Of a stretch of DNA of 12,166 nt, positions 6,479 to 12,166 are shown one piece after another (positions within the stretch are counted from its first letter, which is position 1; every line of letters starts with the position of its first letter). Position numbers and translations under genes: made by a program. Source of the DNA: an uncultured Agathobaculum sp. (GTDB taxonomy: Bacteria; Bacillota; Clostridia; Oscillospirales; Butyricicoccaceae). Under the pieces are notes generated by a model, which was not told where the DNA came from, did not search any database, and saw nothing but the letters and a program-made list of their open reading frames with translations. The stretch is from the NCBI GenBank assembly GCA_944380945.1, contig CALWJG010000034.1:1-12166 (forward strand). Direction: 5' to 3'.

Positions 6479-6991
6479 TTACGCTTCGGGGTGCTTAGCC
6501 TCGGGGGAGACGCCGTCCGCCTCCTCCGCGCGCGCGGCCTCTTCGGCCTCCAGCGCGGCCATGCGCTTTTTGTGCTTCTGCTTGCCGATCAGGTAGCCGA
6601 CGGCGGCAAAGGCAATGACCCAGATCCACGCATCCGGCGACTTGGCCGCCAGATCGCCGATGGGCGTGCCGGCAGTCTTGTCAGCGAGTATGCCGACCAG
6701 ACCGCACACAATATAGCCCAGGGCGACGCCGCCCGCGCCGAAGTGGAAGCATACGCGGGGCATGCCGAGAATACGCACGTCCGCGGGGTCGATGTCGAAC
6801 TCTTCCTCTTCATCCTCGACCTCGCCGTCGTCTTCCGCATCCGCCTGCACATCGTCGTCCGTCTCGTCTGCCGGCAGCGGATCTGCCGCTGCGGCGGGCT
6901 GCGCGGTCTGGGCGGTCTCCTCCTCTGCGGCGGATGCCGCCTGCGCCTCGGACGCCTGTTCCTCGGTCAGCGGCTGCTGGTTTTCGCTCAT
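6479..6991 (-). CDS. Acidic two-helix membrane protein of unknown function
   Basis: A 170-aa protein, not recognised. Residues 1-70 are a low-complexity, strongly acidic, Ala/Glu/Gln-rich tract with no hydrophobic segment, ending in an Asp/Glu run (44-68). A short ordered stretch RILGMPRVCFHF (73-84) follows, then a helix at about 86-104, a loop, and a second helix at about 121-137. A basic KQKHKKR segment and an acidic Glu/Ala-rich tail complete it. The basic cluster after helix 2 suggests both tails are cytoplasmic. I prefer the start at 6991, since the ATG at 7003 lies directly against the purine-rich GAGAGG that must serve as its binding site. It lies 30 nt after the PspC gene, likely in one transcript, and ends at a strong terminator. 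Confidence 0.8.
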   Translation of the reverse strand: MSENQQPLTEEQASEAQAASAAEEETAQTAQPAAAADPLPADETDDDVQADAEDDGEVEDEEEEFDIDPADVRILGMPRVCFHFGAGGVALGYIVCGLVGILADKTAGTPIGDLAAKSPDAWIWVIAFAAVGYLIGKQKHKKRMAALEAEEAARAEEADGVSPEAKHPEA

Positions 6992-7021
6992 CAATGGGCA
7001 CATCCTCTCATCATTACAGGG

Positions 7022-7222
7022 TTACGAAGCGGCGCTTTCCGACGGGACGATCACTGCGGCGATGATATACGCGATCACCGCGGGGAAAATGCCGAAGCAG
7101 CAGCAGAACGCCCAGCCGAGGCGGATCAGCGTCGGATCGATCTCGAAATACTCGGCAATGCCGGCGCATACGCCGCACAGCATGCGGTTGGACTCGCTGC
7201 GGTACAGTTTTTTGCCATTCAT
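7022..7222 (-). CDS. PspC domain mini-protein
   Basis: A 66-aa stand-alone PspC domain. The N-terminus KKLYRSESNRMLCGVCAGIAEYF (4-26) carries the family pattern of a short basic stretch, a GVCAGIAEYF turn, then DPTLIRLGWAF (29-39) leading into a membrane helix (about 34-59). PspC proteins are small membrane proteins of phage-shock and envelope-stress systems. In Gram-positives they often occur as single domains near DUF4097 genes. AAAGGAG lies 8 nt upstream of the ATG, and the gene has its own strong promoter. Four cysteines (C16, C19 and a CCC run at 40-42, five in all counting each) are unusual for a protein this small. Confidence 0.92.
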   Translation of the reverse strand: MNGKKLYRSESNRMLCGVCAGIAEYFEIDPTLIRLGWAFCCCFGIFPAVIAYIIAAVIVPSESAAS

Positions 7223-7242
7223 CGTAAACGCTCCTTTTCTCT

Positions 7243-7271
7243 ATCATACGTTGTTTTGGGTGGTTCGTCAA
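7243..7271 (-). promoter_or_regulatory. Promoter of pspC operon
   Basis: TTGACG (7266-7271), a 17-nt spacer and TATGAT (7243-7248) on the minus strand, each one mismatch from consensus. It lies in the 64-nt gap between the DUF4097 and PspC genes, giving a leader of only about 15 nt that contains just the AAAGGAG site. No terminator hairpin separates it from the upstream gene, so readthrough from the padR operon is possible too. Confidence 0.82.
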
Positions 7272-7286
7272 GGGGCAAAGCCGGAC

Positions 7287-8144
7287 TCAGCCGACCGTGT
7301 CCAGCTCGATCGTGCCCGCGCCGACCTCCAGATTGAGCGCGCGGGGCGCATCCGCGGCGGTCTCGCGGTTGTTGAAGCGGTGCGTGCCGAGCGCGCCGCC
7401 GAACAGCTCCTGCCCATTCAGCTGCACGCTGCCCATGGACGCCTTGCCCTGTATGTGGTACTCGTCCGCGCTGCCGTCCAGATAGGCGCGGACCGCGCCC
7501 GCGCCGACGTGCATATCGACGCTGCCCGCGCCGAGCAGGTCGGCGTCCAGCGTCCCGCCGGCGACTGTGATGTCCATGTCCACGCACATCAGCGGCTCAT
7601 ATGCTGTGACGCTGGCGTCCGTGACCGCAAGATCGATTTTCTGATACGAGCCGATCTGGTCCGGCAGGGTGATCACCGCGCCGTCCGTTCCGGCGAACAG
7701 GGTCAGCTCCCAGACGCCGTCCCCGTATTCACTGCCGGAGACGATGTATTCGCCGGACAGGGCGAAGTCGCCGCCGGTCTCGATCGCGATATCGCCGCCG
7801 GAGAGCGTGAGGTCCAGCTCGTGGATCGCGTCGAGCGATTGGCGCGGGATGTCCGGCGTGTCCAGCGCGTCCTGCCGCGTCTCCAGCCAGCCGTCCACCC
7901 AGTCGGCGTCATATTCGTCCGGCGCCTCGCCGGTCCCGTCCCCGAACCAGCCGTCCGCATCCTGCCAGATGTCAAAGCGCAGTTCATCGAGCGCGCGGGA
8001 GGCGTCCCGGATGCTCTCGCTCACCGGGTGCAGCGCGCCGTCGTAATAAGAGCCGTAGAGCTGTCCGCCCGCGGCCCAGCCGCCCGCCATCATGCCGCCG
8101 CCGATCACGAGCACGGCGCAGCAGGCCAAAACCAGCTTTTTCAT
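7287..8144 (-). CDS. DUF4097-type membrane-anchored beta-repeat protein
   Basis: A 285-aa protein with an N-terminal membrane anchor or signal segment (about 3-26). Next comes a long acidic, Trp- and Tyr-containing region (30-105). From about 105 to the end there is a repetitive strand pattern typical of DUF4097/putative adhesin folds: ELDLTLSGGDIAIETGG (109-125), KIDLAVTDASVTA (169-181), VDMDITVAGGTLDADLLGAGSVDMHVGAGAVRAYLDG (188-224), and ending LNLEVGAGTIELDTVG. Such repeats build a right-handed beta-helix-like sheet outside the membrane. The ATG overlaps the DUF1700 stop as ATGA and has GGAGGTG 9 nt upstream. PadR, DUF1700 and DUF4097 genes in this order are a known recurring trio. The acidic insert is long compared with the minimal family member. 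Molecular function is unknown. Confidence 0.85.
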   Translation of the reverse strand: MKKLVLACCAVLVIGGGMMAGGWAAGGQLYGSYYDGALHPVSESIRDASRALDELRFDIWQDADGWFGDGTGEAPDEYDADWVDGWLETRQDALDTPDIPRQSLDAIHELDLTLSGGDIAIETGGDFALSGEYIVSGSEYGDGVWELTLFAGTDGAVITLPDQIGSYQKIDLAVTDASVTAYEPLMCVDMDITVAGGTLDADLLGAGSVDMHVGAGAVRAYLDGSADEYHIQGKASMGSVQLNGQELFGGALGTHRFNNRETAADAPRALNLEVGAGTIELDTVG

Positions 8145-8797
8145 CCGATCCCACCTCCGTTTCTCCGGGCGCGGCCGCGCAGCCGGTCGACCGGCCAGCG
8201 GACGATCGCCACAAGGCCGCGCACGAGCGGCGGCACGAACAGCGTGCACAGCTTGATCATCAGCAGCGCGGTCAGCACGCCCAGCGCGAACGATACCAGC
8301 CCGCAGCCCAGCGTGACAAGCGCGCTGGCGGGCATGTGCCACAGCACAAAGGAGAACCCGCACAGCGCCACGCCTGCGGCGACCAGCGCAAACGGGACCA
8401 CCACCACAAGGCAGAACGCCGTGACCGCCGCCGCAGCGAGGATGCCCACCGCCGCCGCGGCAAGGCCGATCAGCAGGCCCAAAAGCGGCAGCCCGACCGG
8501 AATCGCCAGCAGCACCAGCACGATCAGCAGCCCGGGACTGACGCCGCGCCAGCGGCGCCTGCCCTCCGCGGCCGCGCCGCCGGCCGGATGCGGCACGGCG
8601 GTCAGCTCGCGGTAGTCCGCGAGGATCTGCGCGGCGACCGCTTCGGGCGCGCCGAGGTCGGCGATGACCTTGCGCTCGTTTTCCGGCCCGGCGTCGTCAA
8701 AATATTCCTCATAATAGCGCAGGGCGTTCGCGCGTTCCTCCTCGGGCAGGACGGAGAGCGCGCGCCGCAGCGCCGCCATATATTCGCTTCTGTTCAT
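8141..8797 (-). CDS. DUF1700 family membrane protein
   Basis: A 218-aa protein. The N-terminal 65 residues (MNRSEYMAALRRAL, then LPEEERANALRYYEEYFDDAGPE, then VIADLGAPEAVAAQILADY) are the hallmark of DUF1700 (HAAS-type helical) proteins that accompany PadR regulators. A basic linker (about 79-86) leads into four hydrophobic helices between about 88 and 190, and the C-terminus is Arg-rich and therefore probably cytoplasmic. The start has GGAGGG (8805-8810) overlapping the padR stop region, 7 nt upstream. The stop overlaps the DUF4097 start by 4 nt. The soluble helical part likely contacts PadR or another regulator, and the membrane part may sense the envelope. Both are inferences from family context. 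Confidence 0.93.
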   Translation of the reverse strand: MNRSEYMAALRRALSVLPEEERANALRYYEEYFDDAGPENERKVIADLGAPEAVAAQILADYRELTAVPHPAGGAAAEGRRRWRGVSPGLLIVLVLLAIPVGLPLLGLLIGLAAAAVGILAAAAVTAFCLVVVVPFALVAAGVALCGFSFVLWHMPASALVTLGCGLVSFALGVLTALLMIKLCTLFVPPLVRGLVAIVRWPVDRLRGRARRNGGGIG

Positions 8798-8801
8798 CTC
8801 G

Positions 8802-9110
8802 CTACCCTCCAAAAAAGATCGCGTCGATCCCGCTCTTGTAATTCTGCCAGTCGATCCGGTGCTGCCGGAGCCGGGCGCGGCCGTGCTCGGTGATCTGGTA
8901 ATACCGCCGGTTGCGGCCGGCATAGGCTGCATCGTAGGTCGTCAGGCAGCCGTCCTTCTGCAGGCGGCGCAGCACGGGATAGAGCGTGGATTCGGAAATG
9001 TCCAGCACCTTCTGCACATCCTGCGTGATGCGGTAGCCGTAGGTGCTCTCCCGCTCGACCACGGCCAGCACGATCCCGTCGAGCAGGGAGGAGGCGATGG
9101 GATAGGACAT
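8802..9110 (-). CDS. PadR family transcriptional regulator
   Basis: A 102-aa PadR-type winged-helix repressor. Helix-turn-helix and wing features are in order: LLDGIVLAVVERESTYGYRITQDVQ (9-33), ISESTLYPVLRRLQKDGCL (38-56) as the recognition helix region, and the wing RNRRYYQITEHGRARLRQ (66-83). The C-terminal helix is short, as in the small PadR subfamily that dimerises through it. AGAGGTGG lies about 5 nt before the ATG. It leads an operon with DUF1700 and DUF4097 genes, and a palindrome covers its own promoter, so autoregulation is likely. The inducing signal is unknown. The position suggests a membrane or antibiotic cue. Confidence 0.95.
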   Translation of the reverse strand: MSYPIASSLLDGIVLAVVERESTYGYRITQDVQKVLDISESTLYPVLRRLQKDGCLTTYDAAYAGRNRRYYQITEHGRARLRQHRIDWQNYKSGIDAIFFGG

Positions 9111-9139
9111 GGAGCCACCTCTTTTCTGCGTTTGCAATA

Positions 9140-9160
9140 ATATTATATGGCGTATAATAT
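9140..9160. promoter_or_regulatory. Palindromic candidate PadR operator
   Basis: ATATTATA (9140-9147) and its perfect inverse TATAATAT (9153-9160) flank TGGCG, a 21-bp dyad. It covers the padR -10 box and most of the spacer, the usual place for a repressor site. Assignment to PadR rests on position only. Confidence 0.65.
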
Positions 9161-9170
9161 AGCGCGTCAA
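9142..9170 (-). promoter_or_regulatory. Promoter of padR-DUF1700-DUF4097 operon
   Basis: TTGACG (9165-9170), a 17-nt spacer, and a perfect TATAAT (9142-9147) on the minus strand. The -10 and the inner spacer lie inside the 9140-9160 palindrome, so bound repressor would block RNA polymerase. The leader is about 25 nt, ending at the AGAGGTGG site. Confidence 0.82.
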
Positions 9171-9224
9171 CATGTATTTCAAAAAAAGATGTGAAAAAAC
9201 TGTAAATTTTGTAGAAACAGTGCG

Positions 9225-9255
9225 CGCAAATGCGCATTTCCGCATTGTATTTGCG
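9225..9255. promoter_or_regulatory. Inverted repeat over the ddl -35 region
   Basis: CGCAAAT (9225-9231) and ATTTGCG (9249-9255) form an inverted repeat with a 17-nt gap that itself contains an ATGCG/CGCAT pair (9230-9234 with 9241-9245). The right part covers the -35 box of the ddl promoter. It could be an operator or, in a longer transcript, a leader hairpin. The rest of the 207-nt gap between padR and ddl is AT-rich with no gene. Confidence 0.4.
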
Positions 9256-9273
9256 GGTGAAATGGCGTATAAT
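9245..9273 (+). promoter_or_regulatory. Promoter of ddl-murI operon
   Basis: TTGTAT (9245-9250), a 17-nt spacer and a perfect TATAAT (9268-9273). Transcription would start near 9280, with a leader of about 38 nt. The 12 bases at 9262-9273 are identical to 9147-9158 in the padR operator. Confidence 0.75.
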
Positions 9274-9317
9274 GTTATCCATATGAGTAGAACTAAGGAA
9301 GGGACGAAACAGGGAGA

Positions 9318-10388
9318 ATGAAACTTGCAGTGATCTTCGGCGGCGTTTCGAGCGAGCACGATATCTCGTGCCTGTCCGCCGCTTCTATCCTTCGCAATCT
9401 GGATCGGGAGAAATACGAGGTCTATCCGGTCGGCATCACGCAGGACGGCCGCTGGTACTACTGCCCGGACTGCACCGCGGACACCGTGGAAAACGGCGAA
9501 TGGGAGCGCCTGAACGGCAAGATCCCGGCTCTGCTGCCGCCCGACCGCAGCGTGCACGGCCTTGTGCTGCTGCGGGACGGAAAGACCGAGACCGTCCGTC
9601 TGGACTGTGTGTTCCCCGTGCTGCACGGCGTGGGCGGCGAGGACGGCACCATGCAGGGCCTTCTGGAGCTGGCGGGCATCCCGTATGTGGGCTGCGGCGT
9701 TGCGGCGAGCGCCAACTCGATGGACAAATCCATCACCAAGGTGCTGGTGGACGCGGCGGGCGTGCGTCAGGCGAAATATTACCTCGCGCTGCGCTATGAC
9801 TTTGAGCGGAACGCCGAGGGCGTCGTCCGCACGGCGGCGGACCGGCTGGGCAGCTTCCCGGTGTTCGTCAAGCCCTGCTCGCAGGGCTCCTCGGTGGGCG
9901 TTGCCAAGGCAAACGACATGCTCGAGCTGGCCGCGGGCCTGACCGAGGCCTTCAAGCTGGACGACAAGGTGCTGGTCGAGGAATTCATCGACGGGCACGA
10001 GGTCGAGTGCGCGGTGCTGGGCAACCACAGCCCCATCGCCTCCACCGTGGGCGAGATCGCGCCCGCGCAGGAGTTCTACACCTTTGACGCGAAGTACAAG
10101 GACGAGGCCTCGCAGCTGTACATCCCGGCGCACATCACCCCGCAGCAGATCGAGACCGTGCGGCAGAACGCGCTGCGCGTGTATGCGGCGCTCGGCTGCC
10201 GCGGCCTGTCCCGCGTGGACTTTTTCGTGACCCATGCGGACGGCGAGGTCGTGTTCAACGAGCTCAATTCCATCCCGGGCTTTACCTCGATCAGCATGTA
10301 CCCCAAGCTGTTCGCGCACGAGGGGATCGACTATCCCGCGCTGCTCGACCGGCTGATCTCGCTTGCGCTGGAGGAGCATCATGGATAA
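9318..10388 (+). CDS. ddl: D-alanine--D-alanine ligase
   Basis: Joins two D-alanines using ATP for the peptidoglycan precursor UDP-MurNAc-pentapeptide, in the cytoplasm. The 356-aa protein has FGGVSSEHDISCLSA (7-21, with E13), PVLHGVGGEDGTMQG (100-114), the ATP-grasp lysine in FVKPCSQGSSVGVAKA (183-198), VLVEEFIDGHEVE (218-230), the omega-loop stretch EFYTFDAKY (252-260) whose AKY agrees with D-Ala-D-Ala rather than D-lactate ligases, SRVDFF (298-303) and ELNSIPGFTSISMYPKL (315-331). Depsipeptide-type histidine is not seen, so it should be glycopeptide-susceptible type. The binding site is unusual: AGGGAG sits only 2 nt from the ATG, and AAGGAAGGGA (9296-9304 area) is 13 nt away. The final 8 nt overlap murI. 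Confidence 0.97.
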   Translation: MKLAVIFGGVSSEHDISCLSAASILRNLDREKYEVYPVGITQDGRWYYCPDCTADTVENGEWERLNGKIPALLPPDRSVHGLVLLRDGKTETVRLDCVFPVLHGVGGEDGTMQGLLELAGIPYVGCGVAASANSMDKSITKVLVDAAGVRQAKYYLALRYDFERNAEGVVRTAADRLGSFPVFVKPCSQGSSVGVAKANDMLELAAGLTEAFKLDDKVLVEEFIDGHEVECAVLGNHSPIASTVGEIAPAQEFYTFDAKYKDEASQLYIPAHITPQQIETVRQNALRVYAALGCRGLSRVDFFVTHADGEVVFNELNSIPGFTSISMYPKLFAHEGIDYPALLDRLISLALEEHHG

Positions 10389-11178
10389 CCGCGCCATCGG
10401 CGTGTTCGATTCCGGCCTCGGCGGACTGACGGCCGTGCGCCGCCTGCACGCGCTGCTGCCGGAGGAGGACATCATCTACTTCGGCGACACCGGCCGCGTG
10501 CCCTACGGCACCCGCGGCCGCGATACGATCGTCAAATACGCGCGGCAGGACGTGGCGTTTTTGCGGCAGTTCGACCTCAAGGCGATCATCATCGCCTGCA
10601 ACACGGTCTCGGCCGTGGCGCTCGACCTGCTCGCGCGCGAAAACGACATCCCGATCATCGGCACGGTCGAGCCGGCCTGCCGCCGCGCCATGACGATGAC
10701 GCGAAACGGCAGGGTGGGCGTCATCGGCACCGCGGCGACCGTGCGCTCGGGCTCGTATGAGCGCTACCTGCACCATGCGGACGGCAGCCTGCGGCTGTTC
10801 ATCCAGCCCTGCCCGCTGTTTGTGCCGCTGGTGGAAAACGGCCGCGTGCACCGCGGCGACGTGGTGATCGAGACCGTTGCGGCCGAGTACCTCGCGCCGC
10901 TCAAGGAGGCGGGCGTGGACACGCTCATCCTCGGCTGCACGCATTACCCCCTGCTCGAAGAGGTCATCGGGGACTTTATGGGACCGGATGTGACGCTGAT
11001 CGACTCGGGCGCGGAGGCCGCCAATCTGGCCTCGACCCAGTTCGACCCGGGCGAGGGCCCGGGCGAGACGCGCTACTTCGTCTCGGACGATCCCGGCGCG
11101 TTCGACCAGCTCGCGGAGCTGTTCCTGCAGGAGCGGATCGACACGGGCGCGGGTCTGGTGGATATTTCAAGCTATTGA
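10381..11178 (+). CDS. murI: Glutamate racemase
   Basis: Interconverts L- and D-glutamate without a cofactor, supplying D-Glu for the peptidoglycan stem peptide. The 265-aa protein contains IGVFDSGLGGLTA (6-18, with D10 and S11), FGDTGRVPYG (34-43), the first catalytic cysteine in ACNTVS (C73), and the second in LGCTHYPLL (C186, with H188 next to it). Length is typical. The ATG overlaps the last 8 nt of ddl, and its GGAGGAG site lies within ddl, 4 nt upstream, so the two are translated together. This couples supply of the two D-amino-acid building steps. A DUF1934 gene follows 20 nt after the stop. Confidence 0.97.
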   Translation: MDNRAIGVFDSGLGGLTAVRRLHALLPEEDIIYFGDTGRVPYGTRGRDTIVKYARQDVAFLRQFDLKAIIIACNTVSAVALDLLARENDIPIIGTVEPACRRAMTMTRNGRVGVIGTAATVRSGSYERYLHHADGSLRLFIQPCPLFVPLVENGRVHRGDVVIETVAAEYLAPLKEAGVDTLILGCTHYPLLEEVIGDFMGPDVTLIDSGAEAANLASTQFDPGEGPGETRYFVSDDPGAFDQLAELFLQERIDTGAGLVDISSY

Positions 11179-11198
11179 CGGATAACGGAGCGTTTTTT

Positions 11199-11636
11199 AT
11201 GAAAAAGGACGTTTGGCTTTCGATCTCCTCCAAGCAGCAGTTTGTCGACTGCGACGAGGAGCGGATCGATCTGGAGACCGCGGCGACGCTGTACGAGCGC
11301 GGCGGCAAATACTACATCGCCTATGAGGAGAGCGAGCTGACCGGTCTGGAGGGCACCCGCACCACGGTCAAGCTGGACGGCAAAAAGGTCTCGCTCATCC
11401 GCACGGGCACCTTCCCCTCGCATATGCTGTTTTCCGAGGATGAGCGGCACGTCGGCCTGTATCAGACGCCCTACGGCGCGGGCATGACCGTGGCGACCCA
11501 CACCTCCCGCGTGCGCAACACCGTGGGCGCGGACGGCGGCGAGCTGGTGATCGACTATACGGTCGAGGTGGACCATTCGCTCATGGGCGAGCATCATTTT
11601 GAGATGGTGGTCTCGACCAGCCCGGCACGGGCATAA
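11199..11636 (+). CDS. DUF1934 (YwiB-like) protein
   Basis: A 145-aa protein of the DUF1934 family, which includes B. subtilis YwiB, a small beta-barrel of calycin-like fold with no known reaction. Family features seen here are the N-terminal strand VWLSISSKQQ (5-14), GKYYIAYEESELTGLEGTRTTVKLDG (36-61), FPSHMLFSEDE (72-82), and YQTPYGAGMTVATHTSRVRN (88-107), ending in DYTVEVDHSLMGEHHFEM (119-136). In B. subtilis ywiB also sits next to argS, and the same neighbour appears here. The ATG at 11199 has CGGAG 8 nt upstream. A TTG at 11175 would overlap the murI stop and is less likely. Confidence 0.9.
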   Translation: MKKDVWLSISSKQQFVDCDEERIDLETAATLYERGGKYYIAYEESELTGLEGTRTTVKLDGKKVSLIRTGTFPSHMLFSEDERHVGLYQTPYGAGMTVATHTSRVRNTVGADGGELVIDYTVEVDHSLMGEHHFEMVVSTSPARA

Positions 11637-11637
11637 A

Positions 11638-11663
11638 CGCCGCGCGCAGACGGCTGCGCGGCG
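11638..11663 (+). other. GC-rich hairpin between DUF1934 gene and argS
   Basis: CGCCGCGC (11638-11645) pairs with GCGCGGCG (11656-11663) across a 10-nt loop, starting 1 nt after the DUF1934 stop codon. No T run follows, so it is not a normal terminator. It could be an mRNA processing or stabilising element, or a partial attenuator before argS. No separate argS promoter and no T-box leader is visible in the 57-nt gap. Confidence 0.45.
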
Positions 11664-11693
11664 ATCACAAGATAACGGAGTGTGAAAAGATCA

Positions 11694-12166
11694 ATGAACG
11701 CATACGAATTTGCGCGCGCGGAGGCGACCCGTGTCGTCGAAGCGGCTTACCATAAAGCGGTGGCGGCCGGCCAGCTGCCCGAGGGCGACATCCCGCCCGT
11801 CGCGGTCGAAACGCCCAAGGACGCCTCGAACGGCGACTGGGCCTCCACCTTTGCCATGCAGTGCGCCAAGCCCCTGCGCATGGCGCCCCGCAAGATCGCG
11901 GAGGCGATCGTGGACAACCTCGACCTCGCGGACAGCTGCTTTGACACGGTGGATATCGCCGGCCCCGGCTTTATGAACTTCACCCTCAATCAGGACTGGT
12001 ATGAGAAGGCGGTCCGCAATGTCTTTGAGATGGGCGAAAGCTACGGCCGCACCCAGACGGGGACCCCGGAAAAGGTGATGGTCGAGTTCGTCTCCGCCAA
12101 CCCCACCGGCCCGATGCACATGGGCAACGCGCGCGGCGGCGTGCTGGGCGACTGCCTGTCGTCCGT
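11694..12166 (+). CDS. argS: Arginyl-tRNA synthetase, N-terminal part (cut by window end)
   Basis: Charges tRNA-Arg with arginine, a class I synthetase. The first 157 complete codons are present. The N-terminal tRNA-recognition (add-1) domain is recognisable, with PKDASNGDWASTFAMQCAK (41-59) and GPGFMNFTLN (90-99). The catalytic domain then opens with VEFVSANPTGPMHMGNARG (130-148), in which HMGN (142-145) is the HIGH signature. CGGAG lies 13 nt upstream of the ATG, within the 10-mer GATAACGGAG that also precedes the DUF1934 gene. The gene continues past the right edge, so its C-terminus, including KMSK and the anticodon domain, is not seen. It appears to be in the same transcript as murI and the DUF1934 gene. 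Confidence 0.96.
   Translation, partial: MNAYEFARAEATRVVEAAYHKAVAAGQLPEGDIPPVAVETPKDASNGDWASTFAMQCAKPLRMAPRKIAEAIVDNLDLADSCFDTVDIAGPGFMNFTLNQDWYEKAVRNVFEMGESYGRTQTGTPEKVMVEFVSANPTGPMHMGNARGGVLGDCLSS

Noticed and set aside
5945..8615. Long plus-strand frames of 463 and 617 aa (5945-7336, 6762-8615)
   Set aside because: They lie opposite the flavodoxin, PspC, DUF4097 and DUF1700 genes and cross their promoters and the terminator at 6440-6472. Their products are low-complexity Ser/Ala/Arg sequence typical of antisense frames.
8802..10475. 557-aa minus-strand frame ending in padR
   Set aside because: Only the last 102 codons are real PadR. The rest is antisense to ddl and murI and passes through both the padR and ddl promoters. 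The 9108-9110 ATG has a good ribosome binding site.
11637..11693. T-box or amino-acid riboswitch ahead of argS
   Set aside because: The gap is only 57 nt, with no T-box sequence and no antiterminator/terminator pair.
1..12166. CRISPR array, insertion sequence, tRNA or rRNA
   Set aside because: No regularly spaced repeats, transposase frames, terminal inverted repeats, or tRNA cloverleaf patterns were seen by reading. A dedicated search was not possible here.

Overview
This is a GC-rich (by eye above 60% G+C) stretch of bacterial chromosome with tightly packed housekeeping and envelope genes. The gene set, strong AGGAGG-type ribosome binding sites and sigma-A-like promoters point to a Gram-positive Firmicute. 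Relevant genes are LytR-CpsA-Psr, the PadR/DUF1700/DUF4097 trio, PspC, and murI next to a DUF1934 gene and argS. I infer a high-GC member of the Clostridia (Oscillospiraceae/Ruminococcaceae-like), but the sequence alone does not fix the genus. I see no phage, transposon, CRISPR array, tRNA or rRNA.

Layout. (1) 104-2750, minus: pyruvate kinase followed 4 nt later by an LCP cell-wall ligase, with a promoter at 2812-2840 and a hairpin at 50-77. (2) 3028-4467, plus: a sugar-nucleotidyltransferase-like gene and an unrecognised 169-aa gene, from a promoter at 2909-2937 that diverges from the pyk promoter. (3) 4586-5051, plus: secG and a coupled 75-aa two-helix membrane protein, ending in a hairpin that can serve both strands (5068-5102). 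(4) 5109-6364, minus: a flavodoxin-like protein overlapping by ATGA a fused GIY-YIG/Nudix protein. (5) 6479-9110, minus: padR, DUF1700 and DUF4097 genes, then from their own promoter a PspC mini-protein and an acidic two-helix membrane protein, ending in a strong terminator (6440-6472). (6) 9318 to the right edge, plus: ddl, murI, a DUF1934 gene and argS (cut by the window end).

How the genes fit together. Peptidoglycan and envelope functions dominate: D-Ala-D-Ala ligase and glutamate racemase make precursors, LCP proteins attach polymers to the wall, SecG serves export, and the PadR and PspC blocks look like an envelope-responsive regulon. The most interesting signals are the GIY-YIG/Nudix fusion, the palindromic operator covering the padR promoter, and a 12-base sequence shared between that operator and the ddl promoter. 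The last could tie the PadR system to cell-wall precursor synthesis. The unrecognised 169-aa, 75-aa and 170-aa proteins are the other candidates for new biology.
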